DNA of 64,000 nucleotides. It comes from Micromonospora kangleipakensis (GTDB lineage: Bacteria; Actinomycetota; Actinomycetes; Mycobacteriales; Micromonosporaceae). Location of the stretch: the NCBI RefSeq assembly GCF_004217615.1, contig NZ_SHLD01000001.1, positions 1,240,001 through 1,304,000 of the forward strand. Direction: 5' to 3'. Position numbers and translations under genes: made by a program. Below the pieces are notes generated by a model. The model was given only the letters and a program-made list of their open reading frames with translations, ran no database searches and was not told the origin of the DNA. This document shows positions 34,127 through 43,513 of the stretch, piece after piece (positions within the stretch are counted from its first letter, which is position 1; every line of letters starts with the position of its first letter).

Positions 34127-35335
34127 TCAGAGGAACGCCCGACCCTCGCCCCGGTACGTGGGGGCGGTGGCGACCACCACGTCGCCGTCCACCAGGTGCA
34201 GTTCGTTGACGTGCTCGCAGAGCTCGCCGGCCTTGGCGTGCCGGAACCAGACCCGGTCGCCGACCCGCAGGATGGCCGCCGCCACGCCGGCCAGCGGGGT
34301 CTGCACCTCGCCGGCCCCCTCGGGGCCGAGCAGCTTCAGCCCCGCCGGCAGCCACGGGCGGGGTAGCCGGCTCTCGGCGGCGGGGCCGGAGGCGATCCAG
34401 CCGCCGCCGAGGACCGTCGCCAGGCCGGGTGCCGGCCGGCGGACCACCGCGCAGGCGAAGAAGGCCGCCGGGGTGGGCCGCCAGGCACGGTACGCGTCGA
34501 AGAGCGTCGGCCCGTACAGGCCCGATCCCGCGGTGACCTCGGTGACCGCGGGATCGGCGCTGGTCGCGGCCACGCTGCCGGTGCCGCCCCCGTTGACGAA
34601 CTGCAGGTCGGCGTGGTCGCGTACCGCGGCGACCGCCGCCGCGCGCCGGGCCAGCAGCTCGCGGTACGACCCGCGCTGGGCGACCCGGATCGCCGTACCC
34701 AGCACGGCCTGACCGGGCGGCGCGTCGCCGAGGCCGGCGATCTGCGCCTCGTACGACATCAGGCCGACCAGCCGGAAGCCCGGCCGGCCGGCGACGGCGG
34801 CGGCGAGGGCGCCGGCGGCCCGGGCGCTGTGCACCGGGGAACGGCGGACCCCGACGTGCACCCGACCGCCGAGTGGTCGCCAGGAGGCGTCCAGGTCGAG
34901 GCAGACCCGCAGCGCCGGCCGGCGCCCGGGTGGGCACACCGCGTCGACCAGGTCGAGCTGTTCGGTGCCGTCCACCATCAGCGTCACCGCGTCGGCGAGC
35001 GCCGGGTCGGCGGCCAGCTCGGCGAGGCCGCCCCGGTCCGCGGTGGGGTACGCCACCAGCACGTCGGTCGAGACGCCGGTCCGGGCCAGCCAGATCGCCT
35101 CGGGCAGGGTGAACGCCATCACCCCCCGCCAGCCGGGCCGGTCCAGCGCCCGGGTCAGCAGGTCCCGGGAGCGGACCGACTTGCTGGCGACCCGGACCGG
35201 CTTGCCGCCGGCCCGGTCGACCAGCGCGGTCGCGTTGGCGTCGAAGGCCGCGAGGTCGACCACGGCGTACGGCGGGTCGAGGTGGGCGGTCGCCCGATCC
35301 AGGCGATCGCGAAGTTTGTCACTTTCGGTGGCCAC
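34127..35335 (-). CDS. Alanine-racemase-fold amino acid deaminase/aldolase-like enzyme
   Basis: 402 residues. The PLP lysine is probably in VRVASKSVRSRDLL (~residue 53). Barrel motifs LRVCLDLDASWRPLG, GRVHVGVRRSP, LQFVNGGGTGS and VTEVTAGSGLYGP follow. The C-terminal metal-site region GDRVWFRHAKAGELCEHVNE has the His and Cys pattern of D-threonine aldolases. Members of this type commonly neighbour D-arabinono-lactone oxidase genes in actinobacteria, as here with TetR between them. Substrate is unknown. Confidence 0.8.
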   Translation of the reverse strand: MATESDKLRDRLDRATAHLDPPYAVVDLAAFDANATALVDRAGGKPVRVASKSVRSRDLLTRALDRPGWRGVMAFTLPEAIWLARTGVSTDVLVAYPTADRGGLAELAADPALADAVTLMVDGTEQLDLVDAVCPPGRRPALRVCLDLDASWRPLGGRVHVGVRRSPVHSARAAGALAAAVAGRPGFRLVGLMSYEAQIAGLGDAPPGQAVLGTAIRVAQRGSYRELLARRAAAVAAVRDHADLQFVNGGGTGSVAATSADPAVTEVTAGSGLYGPTLFDAYRAWRPTPAAFFACAVVRRPAPGLATVLGGGWIASGPAAESRLPRPWLPAGLKLLGPEGAGEVQTPLAGVAAAILRVGDRVWFRHAKAGELCEHVNELHLVDGDVVVATAPTYRGEGRAFL

Positions 35336-35484
35336 GTCTGCACGCTAACTGTCTGGGCGTCAATGCGAAATACCCTCGCGTCTGTCCGGGCTGCGGTCGG
35401 TGGTGGCAGCGGCCTAGGCTCGGCGAGCAGGCGAATGTCGCGGGTGGGGCCGTTACCCACCGGGACTAGAGTGTTCCACCGGGG

Positions 35485-37707
35485 ATGCCCAGCACTGGGC
35501 CGGCACGTGGAGGTACGGCCATCGAAAGCCAGAAGAACGGCGAGTCGCCCGGCGTGTCGTCGCCCGGTAGCCAGACCGACCGGTCCGGCGCCGCCGCGAT
35601 CCGCTCGGTGCTGCGCATCCGGCCGTTCCGCCGGCTCTGGATCGTGCTCGGCGCGGCCTCCTTCGGCGACTGGCTCGGCCTGCTCGCCACGTCGGTCTTC
35701 GCCGCCGCTCAGGTCTCCGGCAGCACCGCGAAGGGCGCCGCCTTCGGCAGCCTGATCGCCGTCCGGCTGCTGCCGGCACTGGTGCTCGGTCCGGTGGCCG
35801 GCGTCTTCGCCGACCGGTTCGACCGGCGCTGGACGATGGTCATCTGCGACGTGCTGCGCTTCCTGCTCTTCGCCTCGATCCCGCTGCTCGCGCTCACCGG
35901 CGCCAGCGGGGGGGTGGTGGTCAGCTGGGCGGCGGTCGCCACCTTCCTGATCGAGACGGTCACCCTCCTCTGGATCCCGGCCAAGGAGGCCGCGGTTCCG
36001 AACCTGATCCCGCGGGCCCGGCTGGAGACCGCCAACCAGCTCACGCTGATCACCACCTACGGCCTGACCCCGATCGCCGCCGCGATCGGCCTGGCGGTGC
36101 TCGACCGCAGCGTGCGGGGCCTCGCCGACGGGGAGATCCCCGGCTGGGCCGAGCCGGCCCAGCTCGCGCTCTGGTTCAACGCCTTCTCCCGGCTGGCCAC
36201 CGCGCTGGTGGTGGCGTTCGGCATCAAGGAGATCAGCCGGGCCCAGGCCGGCGAGCGGGAACGCACCGAGCAGAGCATGATGAGCCAGTTCACCGAGGGC
36301 TGGAAGTTCATCAGGCAGACCGCGCTGGTCCGCGGCCTGGTGCTCGGCATCTTCGGCGCGTTCGCCGGCGGCGGCATCGTCATCGGCACGGCCAAGTTCT
36401 TCGCCGCCTCGCTCGGCGCCGGTGACGCCGCCTTCTACATGCTCTTCGGCGCCATCTTCATCGGTCTGGCCGTCGGCATCGGGATCGGCCCGATGATCGT
36501 CCGGGACATGTCCCGGCGCCGCTGGTTCGGCATGAGCATCGTGCTGGCCAGCGCCTCCGTGCTGGTGCTCGCCTTCGCCATTCACCTGTCGATGGCGATC
36601 CTCGGCGCGATCCTGGTCGGCGCGGGCGCCGGGATGGCCTTCCTCGCCGGCACCACGCTGCTCGGCGGCGAGGTCGCCGACGAGGTGCGCGGCCGGGTCT
36701 TCGCGGTGGTGCAGATCGGCACCCGGCTGGTGCTGATCCTGGCCATCGCGCTGAGCAGTCTCCTGGTGGGCGTCGGTGGCTCGCGCAAGCTGACCATCGC
36801 CGACCTGGGCGTCTCCGTCTCCTCGACCCGGCTGCTGCTGCTCGCCGCCGGCGCCGCCGGCATCTTCGCCGGGATCAGCGCCTTCGGTCAGATGGACGAC
36901 AAGAAGGGCGTGCCGGTCCTGGCCGACCTCTGGGGTTCGATCCGGGGTCGTCCGCTGATGCCGGCCGAGCCCTTCGTCTCCAGCGGCCTCTTCGTGGTCT
37001 TCGAGGGGGGTGAGGGCGCCGGCAAGTCCACCCAGCTCCTCGCGCTCGCCGAGCGGCTGCGCGAGCAGGGCCGGGACGTGGTGGTGACCCGGGAGCCGGG
37101 CGCCACCGGCGTGGGGGAGCGGATCCGCTCGCTGGTGCTGGACACCGCCGGCGCGGAGGCGCCGTCGCCGCGCGCCGAGGCGCTGCTCTACGCCGCCGAC
37201 CGGGCCCACCACGTCGCGACCGTGGTCCGCCCGGCGCTGGTCCGGGGCGCGGTGGTGATCAGCGACCGGTACGTCGACTCGTCCCTGGCGTACCAGGGCG
37301 CCGGTCGTACGCTGCCGGTGCAGGAGGTCTCCTGGCTCTCCTCGTGGGCCACCGGCGGGCTCAAGCCCGACCTGGTGGTGCTCCTCGACGTCGACCCGCA
37401 CACCGGCCTGTCCCGGGTCGAGTCGCGCAGCCAGGCCGCCGACCGGCTGGAGGCCGAGTCGGTCGCCTTCCACGAGCGGGTCCGGTACGCCTTCCTCGAC
37501 CTGGCCGCCGCCGACCCCAAGCGCTACCTGGTGCTCGACGCGTCCCGCCCGGTCGAGGAGATCGCCGACGCGGTGACCCGGCGGGTGGAGGAGTTCCTGG
37601 TCGACCCGACCGCCATCGTGCACCCGCGCCCGGCGCACGGGCCGGACACCACGGTCCAGCCGGAGTTATCCGACGCGGAGATGGTGACCATGGAGCACCC
37701 CACCTGA
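35485..37707 (+). CDS. tmk: MFS-transporter-like / thymidylate kinase fusion
   Basis: 740 residues. Residues ~45-470 are an MFS-type membrane domain with about 10-12 helices, including the loop FADRFDRRWTMVICDV. Residues ~500-700 are dTMP kinase: P-loop VVFEGGEGAGKSTQLL (~507), VVTREPGATGVGERIRSLVL with the DR-type loop, and SDRYVDSSLAYQGAGR. The kinase makes dTDP for DNA synthesis. The role of the membrane half is unknown, but the fusion is known in several actinobacteria. It overlaps holB by one base (TGATG). Confidence 0.9.
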   Translation: MPSTGPARGGTAIESQKNGESPGVSSPGSQTDRSGAAAIRSVLRIRPFRRLWIVLGAASFGDWLGLLATSVFAAAQVSGSTAKGAAFGSLIAVRLLPALVLGPVAGVFADRFDRRWTMVICDVLRFLLFASIPLLALTGASGGVVVSWAAVATFLIETVTLLWIPAKEAAVPNLIPRARLETANQLTLITTYGLTPIAAAIGLAVLDRSVRGLADGEIPGWAEPAQLALWFNAFSRLATALVVAFGIKEISRAQAGERERTEQSMMSQFTEGWKFIRQTALVRGLVLGIFGAFAGGGIVIGTAKFFAASLGAGDAAFYMLFGAIFIGLAVGIGIGPMIVRDMSRRRWFGMSIVLASASVLVLAFAIHLSMAILGAILVGAGAGMAFLAGTTLLGGEVADEVRGRVFAVVQIGTRLVLILAIALSSLLVGVGGSRKLTIADLGVSVSSTRLLLLAAGAAGIFAGISAFGQMDDKKGVPVLADLWGSIRGRPLMPAEPFVSSGLFVVFEGGEGAGKSTQLLALAERLREQGRDVVVTREPGATGVGERIRSLVLDTAGAEAPSPRAEALLYAADRAHHVATVVRPALVRGAVVISDRYVDSSLAYQGAGRTLPVQEVSWLSSWATGGLKPDLVVLLDVDPHTGLSRVESRSQAADRLEAESVAFHERVRYAFLDLAAADPKRYLVLDASRPVEEIADAVTRRVEEFLVDPTAIVHPRPAHGPDTTVQPELSDAEMVTMEHPT

Positions 37708-38978
37708 TGCCGGACGTCTTCGCCGACCTGGTCGGGCAGGACGAGGCCGTCGAGACGCTGCGCCGCGCCGCTGCCTCGGCCGCCGCGCTGCTGCGCGCCT
37801 CCGCCTCGGCCCCCGCCGGGGCGGTCCGGTCCGCGCCCGACGACCTCGACGGATACGCCGACGAGGCCGCCGGTCCGGCCGGGCCGGAACCCGGCGCCGG
37901 GATGACCCACGCGTGGATCTTCACGGGGCCGCCCGGCTCCGGTCGGTCGGTGGCGGCCCGCGCCTTCGCCGCCGCGTTGCAGTGCGCGCACGGCACCGGC
38001 TGCGGCGCCTGCCCCGGCTGCCACACCACGCTGACCGGCACCCACGCCGACGTGCGCCTGGTGGTGCCGGAGGGGCTCTCCATCAGCGTCAAGGAGATAC
38101 GGGCGCTGGTGCTCCGGGCGGCCAGCACCCCGTCCGGCCGGCGGTGGCAGGTGGTGATCATCGAGGACGCCGACCGGCTCGGCGAAAGGGCCGGCAACGC
38201 GCTGCTCAAGGCGATCGAGGAGCCGCCACCCCGGACGGTGTTCCTGCTCTGCGTCCCGTCCATCCACCCGGACGACATCTCGGTGACCATCCGCTCGCGC
38301 TGCCGGGTCGTACCGCTGCGGCAGCCGTCGGCGGCGGCGGTCGCCGAGGTGCTCGTACGCCGGGACGGGATCGCGCCCGACGTGGCGGAGTGGGCGGCGG
38401 CGGCCGCGCAGGGGCACGTGGGCCGGGCCCGGCGGCTGGCTCGCGATCCGGAGGCCCGGCAGCGCCGCGACGCCGTGCTCGCGGTGCCGCGCCGGCTGAC
38501 CGGGGTGGGCGCGGCATTCGACGCCGCCTCCGCGCTGATCGAGGCGGCCGAGGCGGAGGCCGCGGCGTCGGTCACCGAGATCGACGAGGCGGAACGGTCG
38601 GCGTTGCAGACCGCGCTCGGCGCGGGCGGCACCGGCCGCGGCGCGGCCGGTGCGATGCGCGGCGCCGCCGGCCAGCTCAAGGACCTGGAGAAGCGGCAGA
38701 AGTCGCGGGCCACCCGGGCCCAGCGGGACGCCCTGGACCGGGCCCTGGTCGACCTGGCCGGTTTCTACCGGGACGCGCTCACCATGGCGCTGCGGGCGCC
38801 GGTCGCGCCGGTGCACACCGACACCGCCGCGCTGGCCGGGGCGGGCGCGCAGAAGTGGGACGCCGAGGGGGCGCTGCGCCGGCTGGAGGCCGTGCTGGAG
38901 TGCCGGGCGGCGATCGAGGCGAACGTGAAGCCGCGGATCGCGGTGGAGGCGATGATGCTCGCCCTCTGGAAGGGCTGA
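37707..38978 (+). CDS. holB: DNA polymerase III delta' subunit
   Basis: 423 residues, clamp-loader AAA+ subunit. FADLVGQDEAVETLRRAA opens the domain. The P-loop-like GPPGSGRSVAARAFAAALQC has Arg in place of the catalytic Lys, as usual for the non-hydrolysing delta'. The zinc module CGACPGC, the WQVVIIEDADRLGERAGNAL segment and ALLKAIEEPPPRTVFLLC follow. A lineage-specific Ala-rich insertion lies at ~25-65. Coupled to tmk by a one-base overlap. Confidence 0.95.
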   Translation: MPDVFADLVGQDEAVETLRRAAASAAALLRASASAPAGAVRSAPDDLDGYADEAAGPAGPEPGAGMTHAWIFTGPPGSGRSVAARAFAAALQCAHGTGCGACPGCHTTLTGTHADVRLVVPEGLSISVKEIRALVLRAASTPSGRRWQVVIIEDADRLGERAGNALLKAIEEPPPRTVFLLCVPSIHPDDISVTIRSRCRVVPLRQPSAAAVAEVLVRRDGIAPDVAEWAAAAAQGHVGRARRLARDPEARQRRDAVLAVPRRLTGVGAAFDAASALIEAAEAEAAASVTEIDEAERSALQTALGAGGTGRGAAGAMRGAAGQLKDLEKRQKSRATRAQRDALDRALVDLAGFYRDALTMALRAPVAPVHTDTAALAGAGAQKWDAEGALRRLEAVLECRAAIEANVKPRIAVEAMMLALWKG

Positions 38979-39101
38979 TCCTCCCCCACCGACCGTCGTC
39001 CACAGGGCATCGACAGTCGCGATTCGTGTGCGGTACGGTCCGGTGTGCCGTGGTGACGGTGGCGGCACGCTCAGTGAGGGTCTGCCGGGAGGAGTCCGCC
39101 G

Positions 39102-39431
39102 ATGCCACGCGGGGAGATCGACGAGGCCTGGATCGAGGAGGCGGTGCGGCGCTATCGGCGCATCGAGTCCCTGTAGGCCGAGTTCGACCAGGCGGTGGCG
39201 ACGGTCGAGGTCACCGTCCGTTCGCCCGACGGGCTGGTCGAGGTGGTGGTGACCGCCGGCGGGCGGATCACCGACGTGCGTTTCCTCGGCCCGCTGCACG
39301 CCCGCAACCCACGGGACGTCGCCGGCTCCGTGCAGTCCGCGGTGACCGCCGCCGCCGACGCCGCGCAGTGGGCCCGGGAGAAGCTGCACAACGAGACCTT
39401 CGCGGCGTACCGGCCGCTCGCGGGGGCGTGA
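39102..39431 (+). pseudogene. YbaB/EbfC-like nucleoid protein with an in-frame amber codon
   Basis: GGGAGGAGT precedes ATG 39102. The product reads MPRGEIDEAWIEEAVRRYRR IESL, then TAG at 39174, then continues in the same frame as AEFDQAVATVEVTVRSPDGL, VEVVVTAGGRITDVRFLGPL to 39431. Only a CAG-to-TAG change separates it from an intact YbaB-type protein of ~109 residues. GTG 39195 could start a shortened form lacking the N-terminal helix. It heads a compact cluster with the next two genes. Confidence 0.75.
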
Positions 39432-39432
39432 C

Positions 39433-39738
39433 GTGGAGACCCTGCACGCCCTGGCCGCCCGCCTGGACGAGGCGAGCGCCACCCTGGCCAGCCTCGCCCA
39501 CGCCGTCACCGCCAGCGATCCGGCCCACCCGGCCTTCGGTGCCCAGGCGTCCGGTCGGCCCGGCGAGATCGGCCGTGCCCTGCACCTGCGGTGGACCGCC
39601 GCCACCGACGACCGGGCCCGGGAGGCCGGCGCCGCCGCCGCCCGGCTGGCCGCCGCCGCGGACGCGCTGCGCAGCGCCGCCGACCGGTACACCGCCGTCG
39701 ACGACACCGCCCGGCGGCGGCTGACCGGGGAGGCCTGA
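39433..39738 (+). CDS. Small helical protein, WXG100/EspC-like
   Basis: 101 residues, GTG 39433, one base after the YbaB-like stop. Two long Ala-rich helices (LHALAARLDEASATLASLAH and AAAARLAAAADALRSAADRY) flank LRWTAATDDRAREAG. Size and helical hairpin resemble type VII secretion-associated substrates, but no clear WXG signature or export motif is seen. The stop overlaps the next ATG. Confidence 0.65.
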   Translation: METLHALAARLDEASATLASLAHAVTASDPAHPAFGAQASGRPGEIGRALHLRWTAATDDRAREAGAAAARLAAAADALRSAADRYTAVDDTARRRLTGEA

Positions 39739-40406
39739 TGGACGCCCTGGACCGCCTCGCCGAACCGGGCCTCGACCTGCTCGCCCGGGTGGACGCGCTG
39801 CTCGCCGCCGGCGCGCCGGAGGGGCACCGGCTCTGGCCGCTGCTGCGCCGCATGCAGGTGCTCCCCGGCGACGCCGTGCGCGACTTCCTCGACCTGCATC
39901 CCGCGCCGCTGGCGACCGCCGGCCACGCGGTGCGCCGGCTCGTCCGGGCGTACGACGACGCCTGCGCCACCCTCACCGATCCGGTCGCCTGGTCCGGGCC
40001 GGCCGCCTCGGCGTACGACGAGGCGCGCGGGGCCCTGCTCCGGCACCTCGACGAGGGGCCGGAGAGCCTGGTGGGGCGGCTGGAGTCGACCGCCGGTTAC
40101 GCCGACGCGCTGGCCGAGTGGGTGGAGGGGAGCCGGCTCGCCCTCGCCCGGGCGCTGGCCGACGTGCTGCGCTCCGCCGAGGCGCTCACCGTGCTCGCGG
40201 CCACCCGGTCCGGCGGGGCCGCCGACCCCGCCGGCGCGTACGCGGCGGCCGAGATCGCGACCCGGGTGCTGGCGGTGCTCGGCGTGGCGTACGACGGCGC
40301 GGAGACGCTGCTGCGGCAGTGGTCGCCGAGCCTGGCCGAGACGACCTGGCGGGAGCCTACGGCCGCCGCGCCCCGGTACGGCGGGACCACCCGGATCGAG
40401 CGCTGA
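39738..40406 (+). CDS. Helical protein of unknown function, cluster partner of YbaB-like gene
   Basis: 222 residues, ATG 39738 overlapping the previous stop (TGATG). Nearly all alpha-helical with Ala/Leu heptads. It contains VAWSGPAASAYDEARGALLR, a WxG-type turn reminiscent of WXG/LXG proteins. The conserved order YbaB-like, small helical, larger helical suggests a type-VII-related or nucleoid-linked module in this family. Function is unknown. Confidence 0.65.
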   Translation: MDALDRLAEPGLDLLARVDALLAAGAPEGHRLWPLLRRMQVLPGDAVRDFLDLHPAPLATAGHAVRRLVRAYDDACATLTDPVAWSGPAASAYDEARGALLRHLDEGPESLVGRLESTAGYADALAEWVEGSRLALARALADVLRSAEALTVLAATRSGGAADPAGAYAAAEIATRVLAVLGVAYDGAETLLRQWSPSLAETTWREPTAAAPRYGGTTRIER

Positions 40407-40437
40407 GCCGCGTCGACGGGCGGCCGGGGCGCGCACG

Positions 40438-40495
40438 GGCCACGGCGTCGCGCACCGGGCCGGCGTGACCGGGCTCCGGCGGCGACGCCGTGGCC
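40438..40495 (+). terminator. Terminator after the YbaB-like cluster
   Basis: Perfect 14-bp arms GGCCACGGCGTCGC / GCGACGCCGTGGCC with a 30-base loop that can fold further. Confidence 0.75.
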
Positions 40496-40711
40496 TTCCC
40501 CTGCACCCCCCGCAGGTCTGCCTTCACTCAACGCCCTCAGCCGCGGTTTGTCCCCCGTGTCGGTCCTGATTCAGCCGTCCGGGCGAGGATCAACGGCACG
40601 AGGGGGTGGGGGTACGTCGGTCGAGTCGACGATCGTGGATCGCTGCGAACCGTGACCGTCCGGCGACGCCCGGCCGGGCCGGCGCGCCTGCCGCGTCGTA
40701 GGGTGACGGGC

Positions 40712-41551
40712 ATGGGCATGCTCTGCGCGGTCAGCTTCAACCGGTACGGGCGCCTCTACTACCTGGACCCGGGCGAGCTGCGCCCGCAGGTGGGCGACCG
40801 GGTGCTGGTGCCCACCGACGACGGGCCCGAGGTGGCCGAGTGCGTCTGGGCCGCGCAGTGGGTCACCGAGGACACCGACGGCTTCCCCAAGCTGGCCGGG
40901 CTGGCTCAGGAGGAGGATCTGCGCCGCGACGAGCTGCTGCGCCGGCGCAAGGCCGAGGCGAAGGTCGCCGCGAAGCGGCTCATCCGGGAGCACGGCCTGC
41001 CGATGAAGGTGGTGGCGATCGACCACGTGCTGGGCGCGCCGGACACCGGCAGCGACCGGACCACCGTCTACTTCACCGCGCCGCACCGGGTCGACTTCCG
41101 CTCGCTGGTCCGCGACCTCGGGGCGACCCTGCGCTGCCGGGTCGAGCTGCGGCAGCTCTCCGCCCGGGACTCGGCGCGGGTGCAGGGCGGGATCGGTTCC
41201 TGCGGCCGTGACCTGTGCTGCGCGACCTTCCTCAACGACTTCGAGCCGGTCACCATCCGGATGGCCAAGGACCAGGACCTGCCGCTCAACCCGCTCCGGA
41301 TCTCCGGCGCGTGCGGCCGGCTGATGTGCTGCCTCAAGTACGAGCACCCGCTCTACCAGCGGTTCCAGGAGTCCGCGCCGGCGATCGGCAGCCGCGTCAC
41401 CACGCCGGAGGGGGACGGCAAGGTCGTCGGCCACAGCGTCCCCCGCGACTCGGTCACGGTCCGCCTGGACGCCGACGGCTCCCGTTGCTCCTGCAGCCGA
41501 GCCTCCGTCTGCGCCCCCCGCCAGGCCCACGACCAGCACTACACCCCCTGA
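40712..41551 (+). CDS. PSP1-domain protein, RicT/YaaT-like
   Basis: 279 residues from ATG 40712. The PSP1 C-terminal domain spans ~60-150. It is followed by the cysteine signatures GSCGRDLCCATFLNDFEPVT and GACGRLMCCLKYEHPLY, which in Bacillus RicT take part in an iron-sulfur-containing complex for RNA processing and development. A further C-terminal Cys group (CSCSRASVC) is lineage-specific. Proximity to holB is shared with Bacillus yaaT. GTG or ATG starts farther upstream lack similarity. Confidence 0.9.
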   Translation: MGMLCAVSFNRYGRLYYLDPGELRPQVGDRVLVPTDDGPEVAECVWAAQWVTEDTDGFPKLAGLAQEEDLRRDELLRRRKAEAKVAAKRLIREHGLPMKVVAIDHVLGAPDTGSDRTTVYFTAPHRVDFRSLVRDLGATLRCRVELRQLSARDSARVQGGIGSCGRDLCCATFLNDFEPVTIRMAKDQDLPLNPLRISGACGRLMCCLKYEHPLYQRFQESAPAIGSRVTTPEGDGKVVGHSVPRDSVTVRLDADGSRCSCSRASVCAPRQAHDQHYTP

Positions 41552-41642
41552 CCCCGCCCGCTCCCTCGGCGGGTTGATCAAGAAGTTCGCGTCGCCCGGG
41601 GCCGCCTTCCGGACGCAACCTCTTGGTCGACACGAGTGGGCG

Positions 41643-43379
41643 TCAGGTGAGGGTGATGGGGGGTTCGGCGAGGTGGGGGGTCAGGGGGGTCCTGGGGGTC
41701 AGCCAGGAGGCGCTGGGGGACTGGTCCTGGTTGAGCTGCCAGGTGTGGGAGACCTTGTCCAGGGCGATGGGGTAGAGCGTGAGGGTGCCGTCGGGGTCGA
41801 TGCGCATCCGGAGGAAGGACTTCGAGTCCTCGATGCCCTGGCCGGCGAAGAGCTCGTTGACGTTCACCCCGAACGCCCCCGCGACCAGCAGGTACAGCGC
41901 CACCACCTGGCTGGAGACCAGACCGATCACCGGACCGTAGACGACCGCCGCGGCGACCGCGGGCAGCGGCCACGGCCAGTCGTACAGGGGCAGCTCCAAC
42001 CAGGCCCAGGTGCCCGCGGCGGCCAACGCGACGTGCGCCAGGCCGTGGCCGACGCCGAGGATCCAGTGCCGGGCGTGCCGCTTCCCGCCCGCGCTCGGCG
42101 GCTTGGCGAAGAACGCCGCGCTCAGCAGTGTCACCACCAGCATGATCACCAGCGGTACGCTGAGCAGCCGCTGCTCCGTGGTGCCCACCCGGTTCGCCGT
42201 GACCCCGGCCATGGCCAGCATCAGCAGCGTGTGCAGCGTGCCGATCAGGGTGGTGAACCCCGGGTTGCGGAACGGCAGCCGGGCGAAGATGCCCCAGCCG
42301 TAGCGCCGGGAACGGTCCTTGTCGGGGTAGCGGGCCATCAGGTCGTACTCCCGGGTGGGGCTGGCGCGGCGGGCGAGCGTGTCCCGCGGCGGCGCCTCCA
42401 GCCGCTCCGGCAGCTTGTGCGTGGGGTAGAGGTAGGCGCCGCCGCCACCGCAGGTGATCAGCTGCCGGTCCGGGCCGGTGTAGCGGGCGTAGTGGTGCAG
42501 GTCGCCGGAGACCAGCAGCCGCACCTGGGCCCCGGTCGGGGCGATGATCGTACGGATGAAGTAGTCGATCGAGTCGTACGCCGTGGGATGGTCCGCGGCC
42601 TTGACCCAGGTCGGCGCCGGCACGGCCAGGATCACCCGGGACCGCGGCGTGAGCTTGCGGGCCACCTCGTCGAAGTAGGTGAGCTGCGGGTCGTCCAGGT
42701 ACGACCCGGACTGGTCGTCGAGGCCGAGCAGCCACCAGCCGGCGGGCAGCTCCACCGCGAAGTACGACCGCGACTGGCCGGTGCCCCAGCCGGCGAAGTG
42801 CCGGTCCCGGGAGCGGACGAAGAGCCGCAGGAAGGCGGTCAGGCCGTCGTACCAGTCGTGGTTGCCGGGGACCGCGAAGAGCGTGGGCCGCTCGGGCGGC
42901 GACACCGGCAGCGCGGCCTGGTAGGGCCCCTTGCACCGGTCCTCGTACGCCTCGTAGGACGCCGACGGATAGACCTGGTCGCCACCCATCACCAGGGTCT
43001 GTGCCCGGGGCAGCCGGTGCCCGTCCACCGTCAGCTCCGGCTGAGCGAGCAGGTAGGCGACCGAATAGGTCGCGTCGAAGCCGTCGCCCAGGTCGGCCAC
43101 GTAGTCCAGCCAGAGCCCGCCGTCCGGCCCGACCTGGCGGAAGATCCCGTCGCCGAACGCGTTCTGCAACTCCCGTTTGTCCAGGTACGCCCCGAAGAGC
43201 ATCGCCAGCAGCGTACGGATGCCGGTGCTGATCAGCAGGAACGGCGCCAGCCACGGCACCGGCTTGCGCGGAGTGAAGCCCAGCTCCAGCGGATCGCTGC
43301 TGCGCGGCCGGCGCGCCGCCCGCTCGCCCGGGTGCGCCTCGGGGATCGGCTGCTGCTCCGGTACGTGATCGTCGCTCAC
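41643..43379 (-). CDS. Membrane-associated metallophosphoesterase
   Basis: 578 residues. The calcineurin-like domain has metal-binding motifs LGDGFDATYS, VMGGDQVYP, FAVPGNHDWYDG and LVSGDLHHYARY. One hydrophobic helix lies near residue 45 and a block of about five TM helices (~360-500) follows the domain. The catalytic part therefore sits at the cytoplasmic membrane. Substrate is unknown. The last ~60 residues, SFLRMRIDPDGTLTLYPIAL onward, form a soluble tail. Confidence 0.85.
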   Translation of the reverse strand: MSDDHVPEQQPIPEAHPGERAARRPRSSDPLELGFTPRKPVPWLAPFLLISTGIRTLLAMLFGAYLDKRELQNAFGDGIFRQVGPDGGLWLDYVADLGDGFDATYSVAYLLAQPELTVDGHRLPRAQTLVMGGDQVYPSASYEAYEDRCKGPYQAALPVSPPERPTLFAVPGNHDWYDGLTAFLRLFVRSRDRHFAGWGTGQSRSYFAVELPAGWWLLGLDDQSGSYLDDPQLTYFDEVARKLTPRSRVILAVPAPTWVKAADHPTAYDSIDYFIRTIIAPTGAQVRLLVSGDLHHYARYTGPDRQLITCGGGGAYLYPTHKLPERLEAPPRDTLARRASPTREYDLMARYPDKDRSRRYGWGIFARLPFRNPGFTTLIGTLHTLLMLAMAGVTANRVGTTEQRLLSVPLVIMLVVTLLSAAFFAKPPSAGGKRHARHWILGVGHGLAHVALAAAGTWAWLELPLYDWPWPLPAVAAAVVYGPVIGLVSSQVVALYLLVAGAFGVNVNELFAGQGIEDSKSFLRMRIDPDGTLTLYPIALDKVSHTWQLNQDQSPSASWLTPRTPLTPHLAEPPITLT

Positions 43380-43513
43380 CCGCCGCAGGGTAGTCCTGCC
43401 CGCCTGCGAGCGCTGTCCGGCGAACGACCGAACGTTCCTCGATGTCCGGATCCCGGTCCCCGGGGATCCCGTTCGGCCCGGGGCGGGGGTGTGCCGTACA
43501 CTTGACGATCGTT

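Noticed and set aside
35155..37638. 827-residue minus-strand open frame
   Set aside because: Antisense shadow of the tmk fusion; its C-terminus overlaps the real PLP-enzyme gene in another frame.
37524..40436. 970-residue minus-strand open frame
   Set aside because: Antisense over holB and the YbaB cluster; composition is that of reversed GC-rich codons.
41574..43505. 643-residue plus-strand open frame
   Set aside because: Antisense of the metallophosphoesterase gene, which has clear catalytic motifs.
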